A stretch of DNA of 64,000 bases from Norana najaformis (taxonomy: Eukaryota > Annelida > Clitellata > Crassiclitellata > Hormogastridae): NCBI GenBank assembly GCA_964023275.1, contig OZ029917.1, forward strand, positions 30,828,005-30,892,004, given 5' to 3'. This document shows positions 43,560 through 54,423 of this stretch, one piece after another. The translations under genes and the position numbers were made by a program. The notes below the pieces were generated by a model that had not been told where the DNA came from, did not search any database, and worked only from the letters and a program-made list of their open reading frames with translations. Every line of letters begins with the position of its first letter. Positions within the stretch are counted from its first letter, which is position 1.

Positions 43560-45183
43560 TAACGCTCTAAAACGTCTCGTTTTATGATTTAACTCAACAG
43601 AAATCTTCGAAAAGTCTCAGAAATTCACATAATCTGCTGATCGAATCAGATACCGACTTTAAACAAGGCCAAACTTAACGCTCTAAAACTTCTCGTTTTA
43701 TGATTTAACTCAACAGAAATCTTCCAAGAGTCTCAGAAATTCACATAATCTGCTGATCGAATCAGATACCGACTTTAAACAAGGCCAAACTTAACGCTCT
43801 AAAACGTCTCGTTTTATGATTTAACTCAACAGAAATCTTCGAAAAGTCTCAGAAATTCACATAATCTGCTGATCGAATCAGATACCGACTTTAAACAAGG
43901 CCAAACTTAACGCTCTAAAACTTCTCGTTTTATGATTTAACTCAACAGAAATCTTCGAAAAGTCTCGGAAATTCACATAATCTGCTGATCGAATCAGATA
44001 CCGACTTTAAACAAGGCCAAACTTAACGCTCTAAAACTTCTCGTTTTATGATTTAACTCAACAGAAATCTTCGAAAAGTCTCAGAAATTCACATAATCTA
44101 CTGATCGAATCAGATACCGACTTTAAACAAGGCCAAACTTAACGCTCTAAAACTTCTCGTTTTATGATTTAACTCAACAGAAATCTTCGAAAAGTCTCGG
44201 AAATTCACATAATCTGCTGATCGAATCAGATACCGACTTTAAACAAGGCCAAACTTAACGCTCTAAAACTTCTCGTTTTATGATTTAACTCAACAGAAAT
44301 CTTCCAAGAGTCTCAGAAATTCACGTAATCTACTGATCGAATCAGATACCGACTTTAAACAAGGCCAAACTTAACGCTCTAAAACTTCTCGTTTTATGAT
44401 TTAACTCAACAGAAATCTTCGAAAAGTCTCGGAAATTCACATAATCTGCTGATCGAATCAGATACCGACTTTAAACAAGGCCAAACTTAACGCTCTAAAA
44501 CTTCTCGTTTTATGATTTAACTCAACAGAAATCTTCCAAGAGTCTCAGAAATTCACGTAATCTACTGATCGAATCAGATACCGACTTTAAACAAGGCCAA
44601 ACTTAACGCTCTAAAACTTCTCGTTTTATGATTTAACTCAACAGAAATCTTCGAAAAGTCTCGGAAATTCACATAATCTGCTGATCGAATCAGATACCGA
44701 CTTTAAACAAGGCCAAACTTAACGCTCTAAAACTTCTCGTTTTATGATTTAACTCAACAGAAATCTTCCAAGAGTCTCAGAAATTCACGTAATCTACTGA
44801 TCGAATCAGATACCGACTTTAAACAAGGCCAAACTTAACGCTCTAAAACTTCTCGTTTTATGATTTAACTCAACAGAAATCTTCGAAAAGTCTCGGAAAT
44901 TCACATAATCTGCTGATCGAATCAGATACCGACTTTAAACAAGGCCAAACTTAACGCTCTAAAACTTCTCGTTTTATGATTTAACTCAACAGAAATCTTC
45001 CAAGAGTCTCAGAAATTCACGTAATCTACTGATCGAATCAGATACCGACTTCAAACAAGGCCAAACTTAACGCTCTAAAACTTCTCGTTTTATGATTTAA
45101 CTCAACAGAAATCTTCGAAAAGTCTCAGAAATTCACATAATCTGCTGATCGAATCAGATGCCGACTTTAAACAAGGTCAAACT
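43560..45183. repeat. 116-bp satellite array, exactly 14 units
   Basis: Units start TAACGCTCTAAAACTTCTCG and end AACAAGGCCAAACT; 14 x 116 bp fills 1,624 bp with no indel. Two main unit types occur: type a (CTTCGAAAAGTCTCGG, ACATAATCTGCTG) and type b (CTTCCAAGAGTCTCAG, ACGTAATCTACTG). Units 6 to 13 alternate a-b four times, so this part is a 232-bp higher-order repeat. Units 1 to 5 and 14 are mixtures. There is no open frame. The unit matches no gene or transposon recognised here. Confidence 0.97.
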
Positions 45184-45285
45184 TCGCCTGACAAAGGTTC
45201 TCTGAAAGAGGACAGTTCCCGCCTAGATCACGGTCACGTGACCTAGACTCATCGAGTCGCTACAGGCGCCAACTCGTAGTTCTAA

Positions 45286-46045
45286 TTATAAAAGTTGCTT
45301 CATATTAATACACAACGCGCTAAATTTAGATCCAGAAATTAGGTAATAGGTGGTCTTTATTTAGCGCCAGCAGAAAAGGAATACAGTTTCGTTATAGTTA
45401 TCCTGTTGTAATGTGATAGGTCAAATGTTACATACTTTAAAAGGAAGGCTAGATTTTTTATTAGTTTATTAAGCTCTCAAACGACCAGTCAGTCAGTCAG
45501 TCAGTCACATTCAGTCAGTCAGTCAGTCAGTCAGTCAGTCAGTCAGTCAGCCAGTCAGTCAGTCAGTCAGTCAGTCAGTCAGTCAGTCAGTCAGTCAGTC
45601 AGTCAGTCAGTCAGTCAGAAATGCATTAAGTTTAATGTTTTGTTTTCAGTTGACTACTTGAATAGAGCCCAATAGCTTAATATTAAATGGACATTTTGGA
45701 CATTTTTCTGTGTCTTAGATATTGTAAAATCAATTGGATCTTCGTTAATTCTTTCAAACTGCCAAAGACATGATTGTGAAATGGATCGTCAACAAGTTGA
45801 GTTGTCGCCGTCGTAGTTGGCCTACTATCATAATTATTTGCTGTAATAAAATCCCACCGAAATGGGGTCATGAATGCACTAATTTTAGGTAAATATTGAA
45901 CTTAAGGCATAAATTAATTAATTAGAAATTTCTAGAGCGCCGGTGTCTAATGCACAAGGCATCATCCGATGGCGCATCAAATTTAAACCGCATTTCGGAA
46001 TCTAAATTTAGCGCGTTATGTATTAATATGAAGCAATTTTTATAA
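45286..46045. repeat. 45-bp terminal-type inverted repeat enclosing 670 bp
   Basis: 45286-45330 and 46001-46045 are inverted copies matching at 43 of 45 positions, starting TTATAAAAGTTGCTTCATAT. The interior holds a (CAGT)n tract and a short LINE tail fragment (GCGCCGGTGTCTAATGCACA). No target-site duplication or transposase frame is seen. It may be a MITE-like element or a local inverted duplication. Confidence 0.75.
45487..45617. repeat. (CAGT)n microsatellite
   Basis: About 130 bp of CAGT with two short interruptions. Confidence 0.96.
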
Positions 46046-46048
46046 GGA

Positions 46049-46130
46049 CGTTGCTAGGGGCCTCAAGGAAGTCACCTAAACTGGAATACTAGAGGGCCTC
46101 AAGGAGGTCGCCTAAACTGATATACTAGGG
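46049..46130. repeat. 41-bp tandem duplication
   Basis: Two diverged copies of a unit with GGGCCTCAAGGAGGTCGCCT and ATATACTAGGG-type ends. Confidence 0.8.
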
Positions 46131-46191
46131 CGTCAGCGTGAATGTGAGTATGAACTTAATTCTTTATAAATGCCGTATGGGTCAGAATCTG

Positions 46192-46227
46192 ACCCTAACC
46201 CTAAACCCTAACCCTAAACCTAACCCA
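46192..46227. repeat. short telomere-like (CCCTAA) tract
   Basis: About 36 bp of ACCCTAACCCTAAACCCTAA-type text, mixing six- and seven-base units. It is far too short to be a chromosome end and is interstitial. Confidence 0.8.
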
Positions 46228-46249
46228 TTTTGCGGTCCTGTGCAACCAC

Positions 46250-46790
46250 ATTCAGAAACATTTACAGTTGGTCAAAGTCAGGAAAATGACAGTTTGGACT
46301 ACATAAGACAGAGAGGCAGCCTACGGCGGATAAGCCAACTGCGAAAGGTTGGCCTAAGTCTTAAGTCGAGAACAAAACGACAAAAGAGACTGGGTGTAGC
46401 GCACAGATGCAGGAAGAGAATTCCAAAATTTCGGTCCAGCAACTGAAATGCTCGCTTACCAAGAACAGTTATAGTTTCTGGCTCAGTAAGAAAAGGCATT
46501 CAGATGACTTGGTTAGGATGATTTTAAATAGTGTGGTTGACCAGAGTTCAATGTTTTGTAAACTATCAGCCCCAGTTTAGAAGGAATTCTTTGCTGAATA
46601 GGAAGCTAAATCAAAGATTTAAGTACAGAGTTTATATGCTCATATTTTAACGTAACAGTTAGGGCTCTGGTCAAAGAGTTCAGTCTTATTTGAAGTTTTT
46701 GCAAGTTTGACTAAATTGTGATACCGGTAAGAAGCGAGTTACAGTAGGCTAATTAGGGCGACTGGAGACCAATGCGTTTACTAGAGATAT
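46250..46790 (-). mobile_element. LINE family D, C-terminal end
   Basis: Minus-strand text NSLTRALTVTLKYEHINSVL, LPIQQRIPSKLGLIVYKTLN, ITVLGKRAF and FWNSLPASVRYTQSLLSF, read with frameshifts, matches the plus-strand family D copy at 56275-56900 motif by motif. 5'-truncated and decayed. Confidence 0.8.
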
Positions 46791-46803
46791 CCTTGAAGAC
46801 ATC

Positions 46804-47140
46804 GTAATGGTAATCGTAATCTCGAGATTTCTACAGCGCTCAACGAAAGCTAAGTCACGGAAACCACCTTTTTCACAGGCGCTCAGTCAAAACAAAATCA
46901 ACAGGCAAAAGGACTGGGTTCCAGGTCAAGATCCAGGAGTCAGGCAGTCAGACAGTCGGACGGCTACGGTGGATGATGTTTGAAATAGAAGCGAGAAGAG
47001 AGATAAGGGGAAGAGGAAGAATCAGGATAAGATTTTTTGAAAAGAAGTGTTTTCAGCCTTGGGTGAAAGACCTGCGCAGAAATTGAAAGAGGTGAAGTGT
47101 TGGTGAGTTCGTATGATTGACCAGACAATTGAAGACATAG
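46804..47140 (-). mobile_element. LINE family A 3' end
   Basis: The GATTAC-type tail lies at 46804-46822 on the left, followed by the 3' UTR and C-terminal text YELTNTSPLSISAQVFHPRL and LKTLLFKKSYPDSSSSPYL on the minus strand. It abuts the family D fragment. Confidence 0.88.
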
Positions 47141-47404
47141 AGACATATCGTCGAATTCTGCTTATGTCACAGGCATGCACGTAGGCCTACAATGACTTAC
47201 AACTTCCATTTAGGCCTACATACTTGGTGAGAGATATAATAGAATAAAAAAAAATAACGCCCAAATTACGAGCAGCATCAAACAACTCCACAAGTTAAAG
47301 CATTCATAAAACCGAAGCCGATACAGAATGTCACGATATTTACAAAAACCGTAACCGAAACCGAACCGACTTAAAAATCAATATCGACCCGGTCGTAATT
47401 CATA
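47141..47404. other. unassigned short stretch
   Basis: Two TAGGCCTA octamers and no recognisable element. Confidence 0.4.
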
Positions 47405-47640
47405 CCCGCCTCGATTGTAATTGTAATTGTATTGTAATCTGACATTTATAAAGCGCCACTTCAAGAATAGACTCATCAGAAGCTCTCCCGACCCGAACCA
47501 GTGAGACCACTGGCAAATAATACAGACTTCAGGCGCTTGCGAAACTGCGGAAGAGACAAACTGAGGAATACTAGCCAATGGCATATCCAGTAGGCCTACT
47601 ATGAAACAGCGCCCTGGATTATACAAATTTAAATAGTGCT
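47405..47640 (-). mobile_element. retroposon family E 3' end
   Basis: (GTAATT)-type tail at 47415-47442 on the left, then GCGCCACTTCAAGAATAGAC as in the copy at 28235-28580. Minus-strand text LPQFRKRLKSVLFASGLTGS suggests the end of a LINE ORF. Confidence 0.65.
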
Positions 47641-47849
47641 TTAAAAGGAATTTGGAGTTTTATGATTAGGCCTACAGTTACGATGTTGAAGTGAATCTGG
47701 TCCTGGGGTTGATCCGATTTCATCAACAAGGAAGATAAAAAGTAGAAACAAGTAGGCCTATGACATAACACGGAAGATTTGTTGTGAGTCTCATTTTAAG
47801 TTGTCAAGCGATTCTAGGCTACTAGGCCTAGGCCCTACATCTGTTCAAA

Positions 47850-48182
47850 ATAATATGTTATCTGATCCATCTTACGAACTCACCATCACTTCACCCCTTG
47901 CAATCTCTCCGGAGGTCTTTCACTCAAAACTGAAAACATTCATGTTCTGCAGATCCTATCCTGAATCCTCTTCTTCCCTTATCTATCTTGCAGATCTGAT
48001 TCCAAACACCACCCACCTTGGCCGTCTAACTGCCTGCTTGCCTGACTCTTGGATCTTGACCTGGAACAGAACCCACCTTGCTCATCGATTTTGTTTTGAC
48101 TGAGCGCCTGTGAATAAGTTGGTTCCCGCGACTTAGCTTTCTTTGGGCGCTGTAGAAATCTCTCGAGATTACGATTACGATA
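47850..48182 (+). mobile_element. LINE family A 3' end
   Basis: The plus strand reads SDPSYELTITSPLAISPEVF, LKTFMFCRSYPESSSSLIYL, then the 3' UTR and GATTACGATA tail. Short but with the coding end open. 5'-truncated. Confidence 0.88.
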
Positions 48183-48884
48183 TGAGACTATAAAATTGTA
48201 GTCTACTCGATTTGAGGGCCGATGGCGGCCAAAGTCGGTGTCATCATGCAACATTTGAGGTGGTCGTAGAATCATCATCATCATCGTCGTCGTCGTCGTC
48301 TTCGTCGTCGTCATCATCTTCATCATCATTTTCGTCATCATCGTAATCGTCATCGCCATTGTCGTCGACGTCACTGTCATTGATATCATTGTCGTCATTA
48401 TCATCATCGCCACCACCACCACCGCCGGCAGCGGCAGCGGCAGCAGCAGCAGCAGCAGAGCGACGGTATGCATTGTCTTTGGTTCATCGAAAGAGGAACC
48501 GCGAGGGCGAAAATGGCGGAGTGAAGAACAAAGTTTTGAACTTGAGTATTTAGTTTTCGTTTGTAAAACTCTCAGCTGTTTGGACTATGTTTATGGAAAG
48601 AACTTGTTGAATTCTTTGTCTTTGAATTAGTCAGCAACATTTGAAAGGAACAAAACTTTTTCAGCTTGTCTTGTTTTTTTCAGGTAAGCATTTGAAATCA
48701 GATTCGTTGTTTTCGGTGAAAAGTATAGGACTGTGCGAAGTTATAAATAATCGTTAAGCATTAATTTAAAGGTGAAAAGTCATTGATTTATTCTGATATT
48801 TACTACGGATTTTGTTATTAATGAATGATTATATCTTAGGAAGTATACTCTGTTAGTTCGCTCCTGATTCTGGAATCCTCGCCT
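48183..48884. other. non-coding with (ATC)/(GTC)/(CAG)-type triplet repeats
   Basis: Compound triplet repeats at about 48272-48460 (ATC, GTC, CAC, GCAGCG) give Met/Thr-rich or Ser/Ala-rich frames that are artefacts. Confidence 0.65.
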
Positions 48885-51512
48885 TCTCAGGAAATCCATG
48901 AACCAACTCCTCCATCGGAACTCATCCAGCCCACTTCCAAATTCTGTTCCACCTTCTTCAGTAGCTGACTACTTCTGTTCTTTCTTTTCTGACAAAATTA
49001 TCACCATTCGTCTGTCTCTACATTTTCTCCTTTCCAAAACCACCAATTATCCATCTGCCGATGCTTCCTTTCGCACTTATGATTGCCCACCCTCCTCACC
49101 TCAGTCTTCGCTATCTTTCTTTCAACCCACATCAGAGACTGAAATACTGCATCTGTTAAACTCTCTTCCTAACAAACATTGTGAACTTGACACTATACCC
49201 ACCTCCTTATTGAAAGACTGTGCATCTGTCCTTGTTTCAATCATTACCAAAATAGTTAACATCTTCTTATCTACAGATAATTTCCCCTTCCTTTTCAAAC
49301 ACTCTGTTTGGATATTTACACTTAGTGTAAATATCCACTTCACCAAATGTTCTCAAGAAATCATCTCTTGACAAGGAAATTCTTTCGAACTACCGGCCTG
49401 TTTCTAACCTGACTTTGATCTCCAAATTAACTGTACAGTTTGTCCTTTCAGATCAATGACTGTTTAGCTTCCAACTCACTCCTTAACCACACCAGTATGC
49501 TCTACTCAGCTGAAACTCTGCTCACATCTCTCTACAACAAGCTTGTTTCTGCCAGTTCTCTTCAGCAGGTTTCTTGCCTCTGTCTCCTCGATATCTGTGC
49601 AGCCTTCGACACCATAGATTACAATATCTTACTCCACCGACTTTCAACCTGGTTTGGTTTTGCTGACACTGCTCTGCTCTGGATACAGTCTTATCTCTCC
49701 TCCCGTTCTTTCTCCATTAAAACTTCGGAAGCCTGTTCTCAATCAAGCCCGTGGAGTTCCGCAAGACTCCGTTCTTGGACCTCTTCTGTTTATCTTTTAC
49801 ACTACCCCACTCACTTCACTCATTATAGCATCCTCAGTTGACCATCACCTCTATGCAATGACATCCAAGTATTCATCTCTTTCTCTTCGAATTTTTTCCA
49901 CGACTCTATAGATCATCTTCTTCATGTGGTTAAGCAAATCTCCTCCTGGATGACCTCTAATCTCTTGTGTCTGAACCCATCTAAAACTGAATTCATACTT
50001 ATTGGCCTATGTGATTAGCTCAAAAAAATTCCTGACCCCTCTTTCTCCTTCAGCCTGGACTCTACCTCCATCCATACCTTTTATACTAACTCTTCTGTCT
50101 GCAATTTAAGGGTAATATTCTACCAGAATCTCCCCTATTCTGACCATATCACCCATCTTTCCTGCTCTTGCTTTATGCATATCCACGACCTCCGCAGAAT
50201 CTGCCCTATGCTTGACTCCAAAACCGCACCTACCATTGCCACATCCATAGTCCTTGCAAAATTAGACTACTGCATTTCACTTTTGCTCAATATAGATACC
50301 GCTCAAATAAACCGCCTCAAGCCATCCAGAATGCTCTTACTCATGCTGTCACCAAAACTTTCAAATACCATCACGTTGCTCCTGTTCTCAAACCACTTAA
50401 CTGGCTTAAAATACCTGAACGAATAGAGTACAAAGTCCTATCCCTTACCTATAACACACTTCAATCCTTCCAACCCTCCTATCTTCGTCAGTTACTTACA
50501 ATCCAACCACTCGTTCAACCTGCTTCTTGACTGTCCTAACACTTCTTCATCCTCAAGTCACCTCATCCTTAAACTTTGGAAATCGCACCATAGCCGAAGC
50601 TGCCCCATAGGGCTGCCAACCGTCCGGATTTGCCTGGACAGTCCCAGAATCGGCTTTGTGCGTCCCGTGTCCTGGATTCTTCCTAAATTGTCCTGGAACT
50701 TGGTGTAAATATCCACTTCACCAAATGTTGTTCTTCTTTTCGCACACTAAACTCGAACAGCTGGCCATAAATAAGTTTTACAGGATGACCATAGAATAGG
50801 GGGCAGTTGGGTTAGTAGATCCAATAAGTGACATCTGCAAATTGCATGCATCATTCTTGTATATGTGAACTTCGCTTGTGCTAGGCCCTGACGCTTGGTA
50901 GGTTACTGGAATTTAATAAGCGTTTTGCTCTTGAAGTTGATTCAAATTTTATATGTAGGCCACTTGTCTCTTGATGATTTGAGTCAAATCATTTGACTGT
51001 AATTTTTAATGGCTATTTGCAGTAGATCCTGCATTAGGCTGATGCAACTTTCGTTACATACAGTGATGTGGACAGGGTAAATTGGTACTGGCATATTGAG
51101 TGACTGTGAGCATCCTGGATTGGCAGAATCAAAACTTGGCAGCCCTACTGCCCCACCCCTCTGAAATAAACTCCTGCCAGAATTATGACAGTTATCTGAT
51201 TCATCTTACGAACTAACCATCACTTCACCTCTTTCAGTTTCAGTGCTGGTCTTTCACTCCAAACTGAAAACAAAATATTTTCCTGATTCTTCCTATTCCA
51301 TTTATCTCTCTTCTCGCTTCAATTTCAAACACCATCCACAGTAGCCATCCGACTGTTTGACTCCCTGACTCCTGGATCTTGACTTGGAACCCAACCCTTT
51401 TGCCTGTTGATTTTGTTTTGACTGAGCGCCTGTTAATAAGCTGATTCTCACGACTTGGCTTTCTTTGTACTCTGTAAAAATCTCGAGATTATGATTACGA
51501 TTACGAAATACC
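48885..51512 (+). mobile_element. longest LINE family A copy, RT to 3' tail, interrupted by a hAT element
   Basis: From left: SPLPNSVPPSSVADYFCSFF, LNSLPNKHCELDTIPTSLLK, FKHSV, LDKEILSNYRPVSNLT-type text, CLCLLDICAAFDTIDYN (motif A), VPQDSVLGPLLFIFYTTPL (motif B, G to D), LYAMTS where Y-A-D-D is expected, LCLNPSKTEFILIGL, CFMHIHDLRRICPMLDSKTA, LKIPERIEYKVLSLTY, then (past a 540-bp insertion) LSVSVLVFHSKLKT, the 3' UTR and a GATTATGATTACGATTAC tail. It lacks the endonuclease. The changed catalytic motif and several frameshifts make it inactive. It places family A in the CR1/L2 group. Confidence 0.9.
50608..51147. mobile_element. non-autonomous hAT-type element, 540 bp, 8-bp target duplication
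   Basis: Perfect 12-bp terminal inverted repeats (TAGGGCTGCCAA at 50608-50619 and its complement at 51136-51147) are flanked by an identical 8-bp direct repeat CTGCCCCA (50600-50607, 51148-51155). Eight-base duplications are the hallmark of hAT transposition. The interior has no transposase frame. Removing it and one duplication rejoins the LINE text across AAP...NKL, so it inserted after the LINE. Confidence 0.88.
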
Positions 51513-53544
51513 GAATTTGTGTGTAGTACTGTTAATATATTAAGAGCTTCATAAGCTTTCAGATGAGCTTGTTGTACTTTAATGAACAGTTAATCATCAT
51601 TTTAAGATATCAGTGACAAACACCTTTGACAGGCACTCAGAAGGTCGTCAAGATATGTGCAGCTACACAGCGTGCATACATTCTGCATCTATTATTATTT
51701 AAACATTGAGTTGATCTCTAACTGTAAAAGGACAGCAGGGCAAGCGGAATTGCTCATTTTCAGTATGCATATGTATGTAATTGAACACTTCAGTAGCATG
51801 TTCTTAAATTGGAGCCTACCACTGAATGATGAAGACTTCTTTGCAGTGGTAAGTTTATGCTGCTCCGATGACCCTGACTTGCCACTGCCTCACTGAATCT
51901 ATGATTTTGCAGTTGAAGCTGGCACATAAGTCCAGGCTTAACATTAAGGGCAAAAACTGTTTGCAAATCATTCAAACTGGTGATTAGGCATCAACAATAG
52001 AAGTTGTAAATACCACTAAAACCACTAAAAACACCATAATCACTCAAGGCAAAATGGAAGACTGAATTTCAGAACAGATAACAGATGTGAGTCGTCTGAA
52101 CATGAGAGAATTATTGAGCAATCTCGGTATGAGTGTAAATTTGGTGAGTTATCAGTTCCAATAAAGCTTCATCTGATGATAGCCGGGAGTAAAAGCAATC
52201 CATTGGACGTATTCCCATCATTTGGAACCGACCCAGCAATTTTGTAGGACTTAAAAAATTGAAGTCTTGGGACCAAAAATTGCCCTTTTGCTCTTTTGCT
52301 GTATGTAAGCACAAATTCTGAAAATTGTCACGCATACTTGTTTTCTAGAAGGCTCGTGTCTATAATACGTGAACTATCACAGCGCAAATTTTTGAATGCG
52401 CCATGAAGCTTAATTATTTATTAATATAATATACGATAATCATAGTTTTATATATATAATATATTTGGGCTAAAGAAATAAGTCTGATGACTGATAGCTA
52501 TTATCTTGAGAAGAAGTCTAAGACTAAATTTCATTTGTGGACTTCAGTTTGTTTCTACAAATTTTATTGGAACAGTCAGATCTAAAAATCGTGTTTTGAG
52601 ATCATAAAATAGCAAATAGACAGGACAGATATCTTATTGTTACTGTGTTTACATTTTCATAAGGTAAGAGACATTTCTGTAAAAAATAAGTAGAAAGCTT
52701 GAGATAATTGAAACTTTATGAAGTCGAAGCCCAGCAAAATACATTGTTTGCAACGGTAAAAATAGACACATTTCAATATGAGTAAAAACTAGAAAGAATC
52801 CTGATGAATTTATGCTAAAAGGAAGAGTTTTCAAATGCTTTCTGCTGGTTTGAAGACCTTTTCTGTGCCACTTGATTTACACTGATTTTTGCAGGTGAAC
52901 ATTGCAAGCTTTTTTGTCTAATAGTTTTCACAGAGTAATGCTAGGCCTCATGCTGCCTGGTTGTCAACTAAGGCATTGGCCAAGCCAATGGGCACCTATT
53001 ATAACCTGGTTCAGCTGGTCTGAATGGTCTCTACTGTATGAGGCTGATAACTGCTAGACTTAAATCCATTGATTAATCCCCAGCCACAGTCAAGAGGACA
53101 AGCATAATCACAAATTCCTTGCAGTATACTTTAAGTGAAGAAATTTATGCAAATACACATAATTTTACAGTATTACATTTCCTTAAATTACTTAAAATTT
53201 TGTGTAATTAACTTTGCAATATATATTTCTTTGAATTACCAGCATTTAATTTAATTTACCAATGATTTACGTTATTCCTGATCTTTGTGTCAAATTTTTG
53301 TGTTTTACATTATTATTTATACTTAGTTTAACACGTGAATTTTAAAGAATACATTTTTAGCAGACAAATGTCAGTTCTTGTGCTAAGTTCTGCGATATGT
53401 TACTTTCCTTCTGCCATCTAGTGAATGGCAGAATAGCTAACTGAATAGTGACATGATGGTCTATTCAGTTTGTGAGTTGGGTCTGTGCTTTCAAGGTCTT
53501 AGGTAGCATGCATGGTGTTTTGCTATGGAGTAACTTATTGAGGA
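51513..53544. other. AT-rich non-coding stretch upstream of the MAGI-like gene
   Basis: No domain or repeat family is recognised in about 2 kb. Promoter and 5' UTR exons of the MAGI-like gene could lie here but nothing diagnostic is visible. Confidence 0.4.
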
Positions 53545-54255
53545 CTTCTATAGGGATCTCAGGTAAGCTGAATTTTCTGTAATTAAATTTTTGAGAAAGG
53601 AGGATTTGGCCTGGGAAACTAGGTTATGAACAATTTTACACTGTTCTTTGAAACATACATGATAGAAGGAAAGTTGTGAGTGGTGCCATGAATGTTCAAA
53701 TTGGCTACATCAACGTCGAACTTCAGCAATTTCAGAATTAAACCAAGGCTTTGGGTTGTGAATGACAACCTTTTTGGATTTAAGACGAATGTGCTTATCA
53801 GGCACTGTATTTAGAACAGACTGGAATTGGTGAGAGAGGACATCTGCAGATAGATTTGAGTCATCAGAAGTAAGTGAGGAGCAGCTGTCATTTTTCAAAG
53901 TCTGGGTGTCTAGTTTATGCCGGGGTCAGAAAGGGATGGCTTGGTAGGGAAGAATTGGAAGCAGTGACAGCAAGGTGATCAGAAAGAAAAGTTTAAAAAA
54001 ATATTACATAATAGATATTATATATTAGATATTATCAAGAATTATGCTGCATTCAGATCTTGTCACTAGGAGGTCAAGAGTGTGGCCTTTAGTGTCTGTT
54101 GGCAAGGTCATGGGCTGGTAACGATCAAACAGTCAAGAGTTTGAAAGGTAGTAGTAAAAGTGGATCATTTGAATCTACATGAATGTTAAAGCTGCCTGTT
54201 AGATGTAAATAAGAATGAATGTTAAAGTTGCCTGTCAGATGTAAGCACATTTATG
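53545..54255 (-). mobile_element. LINE endonuclease C-terminal fragment
   Basis: The minus strand reads LTGSFNIHVDSNDP (GDFN-type endonuclease motif), LPTDTKGHTLDLLVTRSE, FLSDHLAVTAS (the S-D-H endonuclease motif), then KPWFNSEIAEVRR and further linker text, with frameshifts. These are the end of an apurinic-type endonuclease domain and the linker to RT in CR1/Jockey-group LINEs. A partial duplication of the GDFN region is seen near 54180-54235. The RT is missing. Confidence 0.8.
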
Positions 54256-54423
54256 TTGAGTGCTGCACCATGTCATGCAAGCCACTTGGTTGTTCTTTTG
54301 GGTTCATTCTTGTTAGGTGTTCCAGAGCCTTACAAATTTACTAATCTACATTTTGTTGCTATTCCTTTATGCTGTCTTTAACAGAGTCAGGCAGTGTACA
54401 TGGCAAGCAGAAACTGTTGAGAA

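Noticed and set aside
43560..45183. CRISPR array or multi-copy gene cluster
   Set aside because: The units are fully repetitive over 116 bp, lack spacers and have no open frame or RNA-gene promoter boxes.
46192..46227. Chromosome end
   Set aside because: Only about 36 bp with mixed unit length, and unique sequence continues on both sides.
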